A stretch of DNA of 64,000 bases, taken from Actinomadura rudentiformis. GTDB lineage: Bacteria; Actinomycetota; Actinomycetes; Streptosporangiales; Streptosporangiaceae. Below are positions 52,298 to 60,506 of this stretch, piece by piece. The stretch covers positions 62,001-126,000 of the forward strand of contig NZ_WBMT01000002.1 of the NCBI RefSeq assembly GCF_008923185.1. The letters run 5' to 3'. The position numbers and the translations under genes were made by a program. Positions within the stretch are counted from its first letter, which is position 1; each line of letters starts with the position of its first letter. The notes under the pieces were generated by a model. The model had not been told where the DNA came from. It ran no database searches and saw nothing but the letters and a program-made list of their open reading frames with translations.

Positions 52298-53106
52298 AGC
52301 GCCTCCATGATGGATTTGATCAGCATCTCAGACTCGCCGACCGGGAGTGCCTCACCCCCGATCATGTCGAAGCCTACCGCCAGGCGATGCACGTCGGTGG
52401 GTCGCGCGACTACCTGTCCCAAGCCCATGGCGGCCTCCACGAAGGCGACATCGTTGCCCTCCGCGAAGCCGAGGATGGTGAAGCCGCTGGACACGTAGAC
52501 GGGGGCGCCACTGGGGATGATCTGCACGGTGTTGCGGGGCTCCTGGGCCATCTTGAGCAGGCAGGCGAGTTGCTCGCGCATCACCTCGGGGCCGCCGACC
52601 GGATCACGCAGCACCGCTTCCCTGATCAACGCCGTGATGAACGGTGGTTCCTCGCGCTGCAGGATGTCCTGGCGGCCCATCCGAGCGGCGACGGCCTGGT
52701 CCAGCGTCTCCGGCCGTTGCCCCGGCCGCAGCAGATGCCGGGCGTACCGCTCGTCCTGGAACAGCCCGGGAAGGTGCAGTGGGTCGTAGACCCGGATCGA
52801 GTCGGCTTGGGCCTCCTGCTCGGAGTAGTTCTGGAAGGTCAGCGACCATCCGGCCTCGCGGATGACGTGCCAGTACTGCTCCTCGAAGTACTCGACCTCG
52901 TACAGGCGGTCGAGCTTGGCACTCACGTCGAGAGTCGGCAGGCGTCGGAGGTTCTCGATCGCGGAGATCGTCTTGGGCGACACGGTGCAGGCCGGGCCGA
53001 CCTCTGCCTGGCTCAGGCCGTCGCGTTCCCGGTAGCGGCGCATGCGCTGCACGTACGCGGCGGCACAGCTCGCTTTCGGGTCGAAGTTGCGCTCTTCGTG
53101 CTCCAT
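52294..53106 (-). CDS. XRE-type regulator with DUF5753
   Basis: The 270-residue protein begins with a helix-turn-helix (MRRYRERDGLSQAEVGPACTVSPKTISAIENLRRLP) and continues with a DUF5753 domain (YDPLHLPGLFQDERYARHLL, ALIREAVLRDPVGGPEVMREQL). This is the WhiJ-like regulator class, partnered with DUF397 proteins. AGGAG precedes the ATG at 53106. The divergent strand holds the small ORFs at 53188 and 53286. Confidence 0.92.
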   Translation of the reverse strand: MEHEERNFDPKASCAAAYVQRMRRYRERDGLSQAEVGPACTVSPKTISAIENLRRLPTLDVSAKLDRLYEVEYFEEQYWHVIREAGWSLTFQNYSEQEAQADSIRVYDPLHLPGLFQDERYARHLLRPGQRPETLDQAVAARMGRQDILQREEPPFITALIREAVLRDPVGGPEVMREQLACLLKMAQEPRNTVQIIPSGAPVYVSSGFTILGFAEGNDVAFVEAAMGLGQVVARPTDVHRLAVGFDMIGGEALPVGESEMLIKSIMEAL

Positions 53107-53187
53107 CGGCGACTCCTGATGGATACAGCGGGTCTGTAGACGCTCACGTTCTTCCGGACTCTAGGGCCGCGGGGCAAGGCTTGAGCC

Positions 53188-53289
53188 GTGTTCACAAAAA
53201 GTGACGGCGGCATCACTAAGAGGCCGGAAGAACAGATGGCCGCGCAGGCCGTGCTGCGAGGCCTGGCAGTACGTGGAGGCGAGTCGTGA
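53188..53289 (+). CDS. Possible 33-residue leader ORF
   Basis: A GTG-initiated ORF of 33 residues ends in a TGA that overlaps the GTG of the gene at 53286 (GTGA), the coupling used by many real genes here. A shorter in-frame start is ATG at 53236. It has no recognisable motif, so it is reported mainly because of the coupling. Confidence 0.3.
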   Translation: MFTKSDGGITKRPEEQMAAQAVLRGLAVRGGES

Positions 53290-53585
53290 TCAACACCGCC
53301 AGGCACACCCAGGTCGAACAGCGCGTCAGGGCCCTGGCCGAATCGCTCCGGGTCCGGAAGGTGAAGGCCGAACTTGACCTTGTCACCGCGTTCCCCGGCC
53401 TGACCGCGTCGGCGGGCTGGTCGATGCGGTGCGTGCTGGTGTTCTGCCACCAGCCCAAGGGCGCCGGACGGCTGGTGTTCTGCACCAACGGGTGCAGGCG
53501 CCTGGGCGAGGTGACCGAGCCGGAGGCCGTCGCAGACAAGATCGTCGAGATGTTGCGGGGGCCAGGTCATGAACGAGCCGCGTGA
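53286..53585 (+). CDS. Unknown small protein
   Basis: The 99-residue protein has no recognised domain. It contains two Cys (VLVFCHQPKG, LVFCTNGCRRL), the second group CxxxC-like, and a C-terminal helix (EPEAVADKIVEMLRG). GGAGG lies before the GTG. It overlaps the next small ORF at 53569 by 17 bases, so three small ORFs may be co-translated. This arrangement beside a DUF397/DUF5753 pair is common in actinomycete accessory regions. Confidence 0.65.
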   Translation: MINTARHTQVEQRVRALAESLRVRKVKAELDLVTAFPGLTASAGWSMRCVLVFCHQPKGAGRLVFCTNGCRRLGEVTEPEAVADKIVEMLRGPGHERAA

Positions 53586-53712
53586 TCCGCGCACAGGCGC
53601 GTACAACCTCCCGGCCGTGGACGAAGGGCTGTCGAACGCCGCGACCATCCTGCACAGGTTCCGTGCTCGCTTCGGGCCGCACGGGTGGGCGTTCCTGCAC
53701 GACCGTTCCTAA
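53569..53712 (+). CDS. Unknown 47-residue protein
   Basis: A 47-residue ORF from ATG 53569 to TAA 53712 begins inside the upstream gene in another frame. It reads MNEPRDPRTGAYNLPAVDEG, then a helix and GPHGWAFLHDRS. The balanced amino acid composition and clean end just before the TnpB element make it credible. It ends a few bases before the hairpin that probably marks the element boundary. Confidence 0.45.
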   Translation: MNEPRDPRTGAYNLPAVDEGLSNAATILHRFRARFGPHGWAFLHDRS

Positions 53713-53715
53713 GGA

Positions 53716-53740
53716 CTGAGCATGAGTTGCGTGTGCTCAG
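53716..53740. mobile_element. Hairpin at the likely end of the TnpB element
   Basis: CTGAGCA (53716-53722) and TGCTCAG (53734-53740) form perfect 7-bp arms around an 11-bp loop, directly after the small ORF stop and about 105 bp past the tnpB stop. IS605-type elements have such subterminal hairpins, and the stretch 53740-53845 is where a guide RNA of TnpB would be encoded. Target-site bases cannot be identified. Confidence 0.4.
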
Positions 53741-53844
53741 CCGAACGCCCCGAACGGTGTTGGGCGTTCTGGTCCACCGCGTTCGCTCTGTGCCCGGCGT
53801 CATCGGATCGTGTCCGTGGTCCAAGCGGCGGAGGGCGGTTTCCC

Positions 53845-55369
53845 TCACGCCTTCGGGTGCCCGGTGCGGCCTGGACGGTCCGATGCCCGACACCATCGCT
53901 CTGTCTGGTGGTGTGGGGGCGGTGTCGTCCGTCGCCGGATCGGGTGCCCGAGGGCGCGTCGTCCGATCGCCACGCTCGCGGCCTGGTGGCGGCTGACGGG
54001 GCGTCGTGGTGTGGAGAGCGGGGCCTGCCAATGCTGCGCGCCCCATTTGGAGGTGTAGGCGGGGTCGACGGCGATGACGCCGATCCCGGTCTCGGCGCAC
54101 ATGCTCAGCAGCCGCGCGCGGAGTTTGCCGGTAGGGATCCCGGAGATCAGATTGCGAAACTTCTTGCGGCGGCCGTGCTTCTCGCGGGTGGTGGAGTCGG
54201 TGAAGTCCAGGTCCTCGACCGCGATGGCCCGCGCGCCGGTCGCGGTGGCCCAGTTCAGGAGGCGGGTGAGGGCGTGGCGGAGCTGGGCGTCGCGGTGGGT
54301 GGCGGGGCCGGTGAGGTCGTAGTCGAAGCGGCGCGGCGCGCCGACCGGGTTGCCGTGGTTGTCCAGCCGCCAGGCGGCCAGGTGGTCGGCGTTGGTGTCC
54401 ACACCGACCACACCCCCGGCCCGCAGCGCCTCCAACGGGACGACGGGCAGGTTCTTGCGGGTCCAGGAGGCATCCAGGTACCAGCGGCCCCGAGCCACGT
54501 CCAGGTGGATGCGGTAGGCCACCGCCCGGTTCACGCTGATGCGGTCGCGCCACTCCTCACCCCGGTGCGCGAAGGCCACGCGGGCGGCCAGCACGTACCG
54601 GCCGTGCCGGGCATTGGCCAGCTCGGCCAGCGGCGCGGGGAGTTTGATCGACACCTCACCGTCGGGGGTGAGGCGGATCGTCTCGTTGCCGAACCTTTTG
54701 CCGGACTCGCCATCGGCGGTCAGGAACCACCGCGCCGCCTCCCACTCCGCCCGCCACCTCTCCTGGGCTCTTGTGGGCGGCGGCCAGGTTGTGGCGCTGC
54801 TTGAGCAACCGGCGCCCGCCCCGCACCACCGACACCCGGCCCGCGTCACGTTCGGCACGGACCCGCTCGTACTCAGTTTCCAGGATCGCCAGCCGCCGGG
54901 ACTTGACGAACCACTCCTGCCGCGACCGGTACCCGCCCGGCCTGCCCCGGCTCCCCTTCGCACCGACCGTCAGCGACAGCCGGTACCGGACCATGCCGAT
55001 ACCGGCCTCCAGCGAGCGCAGGTGCGCGACCTGCGCGCGGCGCGACAGGCCCCACTGATCGTGGGTGTTGGAGGTGACCGAACCGGCCCACCGCGACGAC
55101 GACCCGGCCGTCAGGTCCCGCTTGCGAGCCGCCCAAGTGCCGGTGGAGTGTTCCAGACCGTCCCGGCACCTACGCGCCAGATCACCCGAGGCCAGACGCC
55201 CCATGTGCTCGCCCACCAGCCGCAGCACCCTCTCATCCTACGGCGTCAGGCCCTTGAGCCGGTCCCGGATCGACACACCCGACGGACCATCAGCGACGAA
55301 CGGCCGCGCGACCTCCCGCAACGGCCTGCTGGCCGGGGGCGCCGTAGCCGAGGGGAGCGGGGTGGACAT
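53845..55369 (-). pseudogene. tnpB: Broken tnpB (IS605 OrfB-like) gene
   Basis: The coding frame can be rebuilt from ATG 55369 to a stop at 53845. It is interrupted twice: an in-frame TAG at 55238-55240, between RDRLKGLTP and DERVLRLVGEHMG, and a one-base frameshift at about 54768, after HNLAAAHK and before AQERWRAEW. Rebuilt, it has TnpB RuvC-like features: Asp in GVVGVDTNADHLA, Glu in AIAVEDLDF and a late VDPAYTSKWGAQHW. The usual zinc finger is not visible, and the final RuvC Asp position reads RHQAAS. Both lesions mean no active nuclease is made. No TnpA gene is near. Confidence 0.8.
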
Positions 55370-55895
55370 TCCACAGACCGTAACGGAGACCACCGACGAA
55401 ATCACTCAACGCAACCACGATCCACCCCAACCCCGAAACAACGATCACCACACCGTCCCGTGCGCGGTCACCACCACACAGAGGTCAGACGCTCCAACCC
55501 TCTGACCTGCTCCACACAACAAGACTCAAGGACACTCATGGACGCTCAACCATCAGCAGCTCGCAACCCCGGCGCCTCCGGTGGACCGCGCTGGGGCCAC
55601 GCGGCGCCGAGATCTCCCGGCGGGACCCGACGTCGCTCCACGCCGCCGTGGAAGCCGCCGTCCGTACCCGCGCCGGCAGGTCCTGGTGATCACTCGAGGT
55701 CCGGGCCGCGTGGGGCCGCTCCACATCGCACGATGAGTTCATGACCGAGCTCTTCGACACCACGCCGTGAAGATCGAGTGGTCGGAGCAGGAACCTAAAC
55801 CGGTATTAGATCCCGCCTAAACCCGGCGGCCTGAATGTTGTCCCCTCCTGTGGCAATGCCACCAGACGCATGTGTCACAGGAGGAGCGACTGATC
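55370..55895. other. 526-bp gap: element end and decayed ORF
   Basis: AGGTCAG (55482-55488) and CTGACCT (55502-55508) form a 7-bp-arm hairpin that may be the other end of the TnpB element. Between 55579 and 55770 a frame reads SRRDPTSLHAAVEAAVRTRA, meets a TGA at 55687, and continues SLEVRAAWGRSTSHDEFMTE to a second stop, which looks like a decayed gene. The rest (55771-55895) holds no gene, only the ribosome-binding site AGGAGGAG for the next gene. Confidence 0.5.
55579..55770 (+). pseudogene. Remnant of an unknown small gene
   Basis: The 64-codon frame has a protein-like composition on both sides of an internal TGA (55687-55689) and no start codon. Its C-terminal half (HDEFMTELFDTTP) ends at a natural TGA. 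The upstream part appears lost, perhaps on insertion of the adjacent element. The family is not recognised. Confidence 0.35.
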
Positions 55896-56333
55896 ATGGC
55901 ACTGAACCTAGGACGCAAGCGGCAGGCAGAGCCCGCCGCCGAGCAGCGCCCGCCCCTGCGACAGCGGCTGTGGCCACGGCGGACGACCGCCGAGGCCGAG
56001 GCAGGCGCGGCCCCCACGCGCACCGTGGTCGTCAAACGCGGGCCACGCCGGTGGCCCCGCCGCCGGACCAATCCGGTCAGCATGATGATCATGGCCGCGG
56101 GCTGGGCGGCCGCCCTGATCCTCGTGCTCGGGATGCTGCTCACCTGGGGCGACGCCAACCCCGGCAACACGCTGGTGGACGCGACCCTCGACGCCGGACG
56201 CTGGCTCGCGACGCCGTTCCATGACGCGTTCACCCGCTCCGACCCCGAGCACCAGCTCTACCTCAACTGGAGCATCGCCGCAGTCGTCTACTACGCGATG
56301 GCGCGCGTCGTCTCCTGGCTGATCCGCTTCTGA
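55896..56333 (+). CDS. Unknown membrane protein with basic N-terminus
   Basis: The 145-residue protein has a basic, disordered N-terminus of about 60 residues with many Arg, one clear helix (SMMIMAAGWAAALILVLGMLLTW) and a second weaker one near the end (WSIAAVVYYAMARVVSWLI). The frame is open from 55872, but AGGAGGAG lies nine bases before ATG 55896. It is not recognised. Two strong hairpins follow the stop, so it is transcribed as a single gene. Confidence 0.65.
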   Translation: MALNLGRKRQAEPAAEQRPPLRQRLWPRRTTAEAEAGAAPTRTVVVKRGPRRWPRRRTNPVSMMIMAAGWAAALILVLGMLLTWGDANPGNTLVDATLDAGRWLATPFHDAFTRSDPEHQLYLNWSIAAVVYYAMARVVSWLIRF

Positions 56334-56338
56334 ACGTC

Positions 56339-56380
56339 GGCGCGCCTGCCGGCACCCGCTCTGATCTGAGCAGGCGCGCC
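56339..56380 (+). terminator. Hairpin downstream of the membrane protein
   Basis: GGCGCGCCTGC and GCAGGCGCGCC are perfect 11-bp arms with a 20-bp loop, starting three bases after the stop codon region. There is no T tract, as usual in this GC-rich group. Confidence 0.6.
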
Positions 56381-56390
56381 GCGCCACCTT

Positions 56391-56428
56391 CTGAACGGCC
56401 CGCGCACCCGTCACCGCGGGCCGTTCAG
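56391..56428 (+). terminator. Second strong hairpin downstream of the membrane protein
   Basis: CTGAACGGCCCGCG and CGCGGGCCGTTCAG are perfect 14-bp arms around a 10-bp loop. With the hairpin at 56339 it forms a tandem terminator isolating the next gene. Confidence 0.7.
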
Positions 56429-56527
56429 TGTGTCCGGACCGGCGAGAAAGCGACGTCACCCTCGAATGCCACGTAGGCGGCGGAAACCTGCCAGCTTCCG
56501 CCCCCGCCTCGTTGATCGACTTGTGGC

Positions 56528-57724
56528 ATGACCACAACGATCAGCACGGCGGCTCCCGCTGCCACCTGGAAGAGCCGGCTCGGCGTCGTCGCGGTGATGA
56601 TGGGGATCTTCTCGATCGTCACCACGGAGATCCTCCCGATCGGCCTGCTCCCGCCGATCGCGGACGAGTTCGGGATCTCAGCCGGTACCGCGGGGCTGAC
56701 GATGACCATCCCGGGCTTCGTCGCGGCGGTGGCGGCGCCCGCCGTGACCGTCGCCAGCGGGCGGATCGACCGGCGGACGATGTTGTGCGTGCTCATGGCC
56801 GTGCTGGCGGTCGCGGACTTCCTCGCGGCGAGCGCGCAGGCCTACTGGATGATGCTGGTCTCGCGGGTCCTGGTCGGGCTCACGATCGGCGGCTTCTGGT
56901 CGATCGGGGCCGGGCTGGCCGGACGGCTGGTCCCCGAGAGGTCGGTGGCCAGAGCGACCGCGGTCATCTTCGCGGCGGTACCGCTGGGGTCGGTGCTGGG
57001 CGTTCCGGCGGGAACGTTCATCGGGCACCTGGCCGGATGGAGAACGTCCTTCCTGGCGATGGGACTCCTCACACTGGGGATCCTGGCGGCGCTCGTCCTC
57101 GTCCTGCCTCCGCTTCCCGTCACACAAGTGACCCGGTTGAACGTGCTCTGGCAGGTGATCCGGGCACCTCAAGCACAGATCGGCCTTGTAGCAACCGCTC
57201 TCATAGTGACGGCGCACTTCGGGACCTACACGTACGTCACCCCGTTCCTGGAGCAGGTCGGAGGCGTGGACGCCGGCCTGGTCGGCGCCTTCCTGCTGGC
57301 CTACGGCGTGGCGGGCATCGCGGGCAACTTCGTCGCGGGCGCAACGATCCCGCGAAGCCTCCGCAGCACGTTCGCGTGCTGCGCCTGCGCTCTGGCTGCG
57401 GCGACCTTGCTGCTGCCGCTGGCGGGAGCCTGGAGCCTGGGGCTGCTCGTGGTGTGGGGACTCGCGTACGGGGCGGTGCCGGTCTGTTCGCAGACCTGGT
57501 TCACCAGGTCGGCCCCTCAGGCCCAGGAGGCGGCGATGGTCGTGTTCACCTCCTCGTTCCAGGCGACCCTGTCCTTCGGCGCGCTCCTCGGCGGCGTGGT
57601 CGTGGACGCGACATCCACCTCGACCGTCATGGTGCTGGGCGGGCTGCTCGCTATCCTGGCAGCGGCAACGATCGCCCTGCGCGGCAACGGTCAACCTACT
57701 GAAACTCGCTCGTCTCCAGCGTGA
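56528..57724 (+). CDS. MFS (DHA1-type) drug or sugar exporter
   Basis: The 398-residue protein has 12 predicted membrane helices. The MFS motif A-like GRIDRRTM lies between helices 2 and 3, and GWRTSFLAMG and GAVPVCSQTWF mark later conserved spots. It resembles AraJ/YdhP-type exporters, with no binding partner or regulator adjacent. The ATG is preceded by no strong Shine-Dalgarno. Its 3' end overlaps the convergent Uma2 gene by 29 bases. Confidence 0.9.
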   Translation: MTTTISTAAPAATWKSRLGVVAVMMGIFSIVTTEILPIGLLPPIADEFGISAGTAGLTMTIPGFVAAVAAPAVTVASGRIDRRTMLCVLMAVLAVADFLAASAQAYWMMLVSRVLVGLTIGGFWSIGAGLAGRLVPERSVARATAVIFAAVPLGSVLGVPAGTFIGHLAGWRTSFLAMGLLTLGILAALVLVLPPLPVTQVTRLNVLWQVIRAPQAQIGLVATALIVTAHFGTYTYVTPFLEQVGGVDAGLVGAFLLAYGVAGIAGNFVAGATIPRSLRSTFACCACALAAATLLLPLAGAWSLGLLVVWGLAYGAVPVCSQTWFTRSAPQAQEAAMVVFTSSFQATLSFGALLGGVVVDATSTSTVMVLGGLLAILAAATIALRGNGQPTETRSSPA

Positions 57725-58286
57725 AGCCAAAGGGCTCCGGGATGTCGGTCGTCTTGCCGAAGCTCAGCCGGATGTCCTCGCGGTAATCCTCCGCCTCACG
57801 ATCAGGCCCGCTGAACAGACACACGGTCTTTTCCATGCGATCTGCCAGCAGATAGAGCGGAATCGCGGCCTTCGCATAGCAGTGCCGTTTGATCCAGCGG
57901 TCCATCTCAGGCTTGGCGGAGATCACCTCGACCACCATGGCGACACCATCCGAAGGCATCCAGACGGGAGCGCCCCAGAACAGCCCGAGATCATGAGGCG
58001 CGAAGACACCGTCGGGAACGAGGTGGTTCTTCGTGCACTTGTCGCCGCAGACGAGCTCCAGGCCTTTATTGCCCGAGAAGTCCATGCGGCCGCTAGAGCG
58101 CCTGGCGACCTGCCAGGTGATGACCGACAGGATTCCCTCATGGTCTCCCCCGGGGGGTGGCGACACGACGACCTCTCCTTCGATGAACTCCGCGCGATAA
58201 CCCTCCGGCGTGCCCAGCTTCAGGAAGCCATCGAGAAGGGCCTGCTCATCGATGCATCTCGGGTCATGCTCCGCGTTGGCGGCCAT
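57696..58286 (-). CDS. Uma2-family (DUF820) restriction-fold protein, copy 2
   Basis: The 196-residue protein is a close paralogue of the gene at 51338: DEQALLDGF, TPEGYRAEFIEGEVVVSPPP, PDGVFAPHDLGLFW, VVEVISAKPEMDRWIKRHCYAKAAIPLYLLADR. The PD-(D/E)xK-like residues are kept (V-E-V, D, K in the same places). GGGAGAGGGG precedes ATG 58286. The two copies lie 6.4 kb apart on the same strand, separated by unrelated accessory genes. Confidence 0.85.
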   Translation of the reverse strand: MAANAEHDPRCIDEQALLDGFLKLGTPEGYRAEFIEGEVVVSPPPGGDHEGILSVITWQVARRSSGRMDFSGNKGLELVCGDKCTKNHLVPDGVFAPHDLGLFWGAPVWMPSDGVAMVVEVISAKPEMDRWIKRHCYAKAAIPLYLLADRMEKTVCLFSGPDREAEDYREDIRLSFGKTTDIPEPFGFTLETSEFQ

Positions 58287-58492
58287 GCCACACCCCTCTC
58301 CCGCTTCCCCTCCAGCAAGGGGAACCGACGCGGCAGCGGAGTCGTGGGACGCGCTTTCAGCGGCAACCGACATCGCAGGACACCTCTCAGTGATCAAACA
58401 GACACACGGAGTATTGACGCTACCGTTCGACTAAGCGCTAAAAGACCGGAATCGAAAAATCAAGCGAACGCCGTCGGCTTCATACTGGGACG

Positions 58493-58759
58493 GTGGCCTC
58501 TGTTCCGCCTGCGCGGCATCTGGTGCGTGCCAAAGACCTGGCCGACAGGCGGTTCTTCGAGCCGCTGACCGTGGAGGATCTCGCGCGGGCGGCTGGACTG
58601 TCGCGGGCGCACTTCAGCACGGAGTTCCGGCGGGCGTTCGGGGAGACGCCGCACGCCTACCTGCTGACCCGCCGCCTGGAACGGGCAGCGGCCATGCTGC
58701 GCGCGTATGGGCGCCCCCAAAACCGGACGTTTCGAGAAGACGCGGCCCGACCTCGCTGA
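58493..58759 (+). CDS. Truncated AraC-family regulator
   Basis: The 88-residue protein holds the first AraC helix-turn-helix (LTVEDLARAAGLSRAHFSTEFRRAFGETPHAYLL) and the linker helix RRLERAAAML, but the second helix-turn-helix is missing. After LRA the frame reads YGRPQNRTFREDAARPR, unlike any AraC C-terminus. Adjacent bases in another frame look like the proper end of such proteins, so a deletion of about 40-60 codons is likely. AraC/VOC pairs are common; the VOC gene follows at 58799. DNA binding is probably lost. Confidence 0.65.
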   Translation: MASVPPARHLVRAKDLADRRFFEPLTVEDLARAAGLSRAHFSTEFRRAFGETPHAYLLTRRLERAAAMLRAYGRPQNRTFREDAARPR

Positions 58760-58798
58760 ATAGCGTCGGTGCTGATCGAACCGGAGCGGGGAGGACCA

Positions 58799-59209
58799 AT
58801 GATCAGGATCGCCAACGTGCAGCTGTGGGTGCACGACCAGGACGAGGCGCTCGACTTCTACACCACGAAGGTCGGCATGGAGGTGCGCTTCGACGTCACG
58901 CTTCCGGAGATGGGCTTCCGCTGGCTCGGGGTGGGGCCGGCCGACCAGCCGGAGGTGTCGATCGTGCTGATGGCGGTGCCGGGACCGCCGGTGATGGACC
59001 CCGCGACCGCGGACCAGGTGCGGGATCTGGTGGCCAAGGGCTTCGCGGGCACCGTGTTCCTCTCGACCGACGATTGCCGTGCGGACTTCAAGGAGCTGTC
59101 GGCGCGCGGGGTGGAGTTCACCGAGGAGCCTGACGAACGGCCGTACGGGATCGACTCGGCCTTCCGCGACCCCTCGGGCAACAGCATCCGCCTCACCGAG
59201 ATGCGGTGA
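58799..59209 (+). CDS. VOC-family (glyoxalase-like) metalloprotein
   Basis: The 136-residue protein is a single VOC domain: ANVQLWVHDQDEALDFYTTKVGMEV, then FRWLGVG, VFLSTDDCRADFKEL and FRDPSGNSIRLTEM, with metal ligands expected from His in the first strand and Glu in the last. VOC proteins act as dioxygenases, lyases or resistance binders; the substrate is unknown. GGGGAGG five bases before ATG 58799 selects that start. It is downstream of the truncated AraC regulator, its usual partner. Confidence 0.85.
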   Translation: MIRIANVQLWVHDQDEALDFYTTKVGMEVRFDVTLPEMGFRWLGVGPADQPEVSIVLMAVPGPPVMDPATADQVRDLVAKGFAGTVFLSTDDCRADFKELSARGVEFTEEPDERPYGIDSAFRDPSGNSIRLTEMR

Positions 59210-59213
59210 CGGG

Positions 59214-59243
59214 ACGCTCCGGCCGGGTGGGCGGCCGGAGCGT
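59214..59243. terminator. Bidirectional terminator between VOC and NMO genes
   Basis: ACGCTCCGGCC and GGCCGGAGCGT are perfect 11-bp arms around an eight-base loop, five bases after the VOC stop and nine before the NMO stop on the other strand. Confidence 0.65.
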
Positions 59244-59251
59244 TCCCGTTG

Positions 59252-60361
59252 TCAGGCTTCGGTGATGGTGTTGAGGCGTTCGATGGCCTCGACGTACTCC
59301 TCGATGAGGTCGTAGACGACCTGGGCGGCGGGCTTGACCTGGTTCATCGAGCCGACGATCTGGCCGACCGGGAACGTGACCAGCTCGCCGTCGCCCGACC
59401 GGGCGATGCGGGGCAGGGCGTCGGCGACCAGCATGAACTGCATGGGCATGGGGAGGTAGCCGGGCGACTTCTCGCTCTCCCAGGCCTCGGTCCACGCGGT
59501 CTTGAGGAAGCGGGCGGGCTTCCCCGTCCAGGCGCGGGAGCGCACGGTGTCGCGGGACGTGGCGTTGAGCAGTTTGGGCATCGCCCGTTCAGGGGTGTCG
59601 GCCTCGTCGACCGTCAGCCAGATCGAGCCGGTCCAGGCGCCGTCGGCGCCGAGGGCCATGCCCGCCGCGAGCTGGCGGCCGCGGCCGATGCCGCCGGCGG
59701 CCAGGACGATGGTGTCCTCGCCGACCGCGTCCACCACCTCGGGGATCAGGACCATGGTCGAGACCTCGCCGGTGTGGCCGCCCGCCTCGGTGCCCTGCGC
59801 CACGATGATGTCGACGCCGACCGCGACCTGCTTGCGGGCGTGCCGCGCGGTCGAGGCCAGGCCGGCGACCTTGACGCCGTGCTGGTGGGCCAGCTCCACG
59901 ACGTCGGCCGGGGGCGGGCCCAGGGCGTTGGCCAGCAGGGCGATGGGGTGCTTGAGGGCGACCTCGACCTGCGGGCGGGCGGTCTGGTCGGTCCAGCCGA
60001 GCAGCGCCTTGTTCGCCTTCTCGGTGGACGGCTCGACGCCGTGCTCGGCGAGGAGGTTCTCCAGGAACTCCCGGTGCTCCTTCGGGATCATGCCCTGCAG
60101 CTTGCCGAGCAGCTCGTCGGCGTCGCCGAGGTCGGCGCCCTCGTACTTGGCGGGCATCACCACGTCCACGCCGTACGGCTTGCCGCCGACGTTCTCGTCG
60201 ATCCATTTGAGCTCGAGCTCGAGCTCCTCGGGGGTGAAGTACAGCGCGCCAAGCACGCCCATGCCGCCGGCGCGGCTCACCGCCGCGACGACGTCGCGGC
60301 AGTGACTGAACGCGAAGATCGGGTACTCGATGCCGAATAGTTCGGTGACTCGTGTCCGCAC
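59252..60361 (-). CDS. Nitronate monooxygenase-like FMN enzyme
   Basis: The 369-residue protein is a TIM-barrel flavoenzyme of the 2-nitropropane dioxygenase group: TRVTELFGIEYPIFAF, AVSRAGGMGVLGA, QGTEAGGHTGEVSTM and AAGGIGRGRQLAAGMALGADG (FMN phosphate loop). In mycobacteria one such protein (IpdC) belongs to the steroid-ring pathway, so a role in lipid oxidation is plausible. The frame is open to TTG 60397, but a KstR-like site covers 60393-60406, so GTG 60361 is preferred. The convergent VOC gene is separated by a terminator. Confidence 0.85.
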   Translation of the reverse strand: MRTRVTELFGIEYPIFAFSHCRDVVAAVSRAGGMGVLGALYFTPEELELELKWIDENVGGKPYGVDVVMPAKYEGADLGDADELLGKLQGMIPKEHREFLENLLAEHGVEPSTEKANKALLGWTDQTARPQVEVALKHPIALLANALGPPPADVVELAHQHGVKVAGLASTARHARKQVAVGVDIIVAQGTEAGGHTGEVSTMVLIPEVVDAVGEDTIVLAAGGIGRGRQLAAGMALGADGAWTGSIWLTVDEADTPERAMPKLLNATSRDTVRSRAWTGKPARFLKTAWTEAWESEKSPGYLPMPMQFMLVADALPRIARSGDGELVTFPVGQIVGSMNQVKPAAQVVYDLIEEYVEAIERLNTITEA

Positions 60362-60392
60362 ACCCCGAACGATAGGGCCCCGATCAGGAAAC

Positions 60393-60406
60393 TGCAACAG
60401 GTTCTA
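60393..60406. promoter_or_regulatory. KstR-like operator upstream of the NMO gene
   Basis: TGCAACAGGTTCTA fits TnnAACnnGTTnnA exactly and lies 32 bp upstream of GTG 60361. A second, weaker match (TAGAACACGTACCA, 60451-60464) lies further upstream and misses one fixed base. Confidence 0.5.
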
Positions 60407-60506
60407 CTTTGTGGATTTCGCTGCCTGCGAGTGTCGCTGGTCTCTGTAGTTAGAACACGTACCAGCACCCCGCGGCCGAAGCTACGGGGTGCGGGGAAAG
60501 CGGAGG

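Noticed and set aside
54768..54772. Programmed frameshift in tnpB
   Set aside because: No slippery heptamer is visible and a separate amber codon also interrupts the gene, so decay is simpler.
60451..60464. Second KstR operator before the NMO gene as an independent site
   Set aside because: TAGAACACGTACCA misses the third base of GTT; kept only as a weak companion of the site at 60393.
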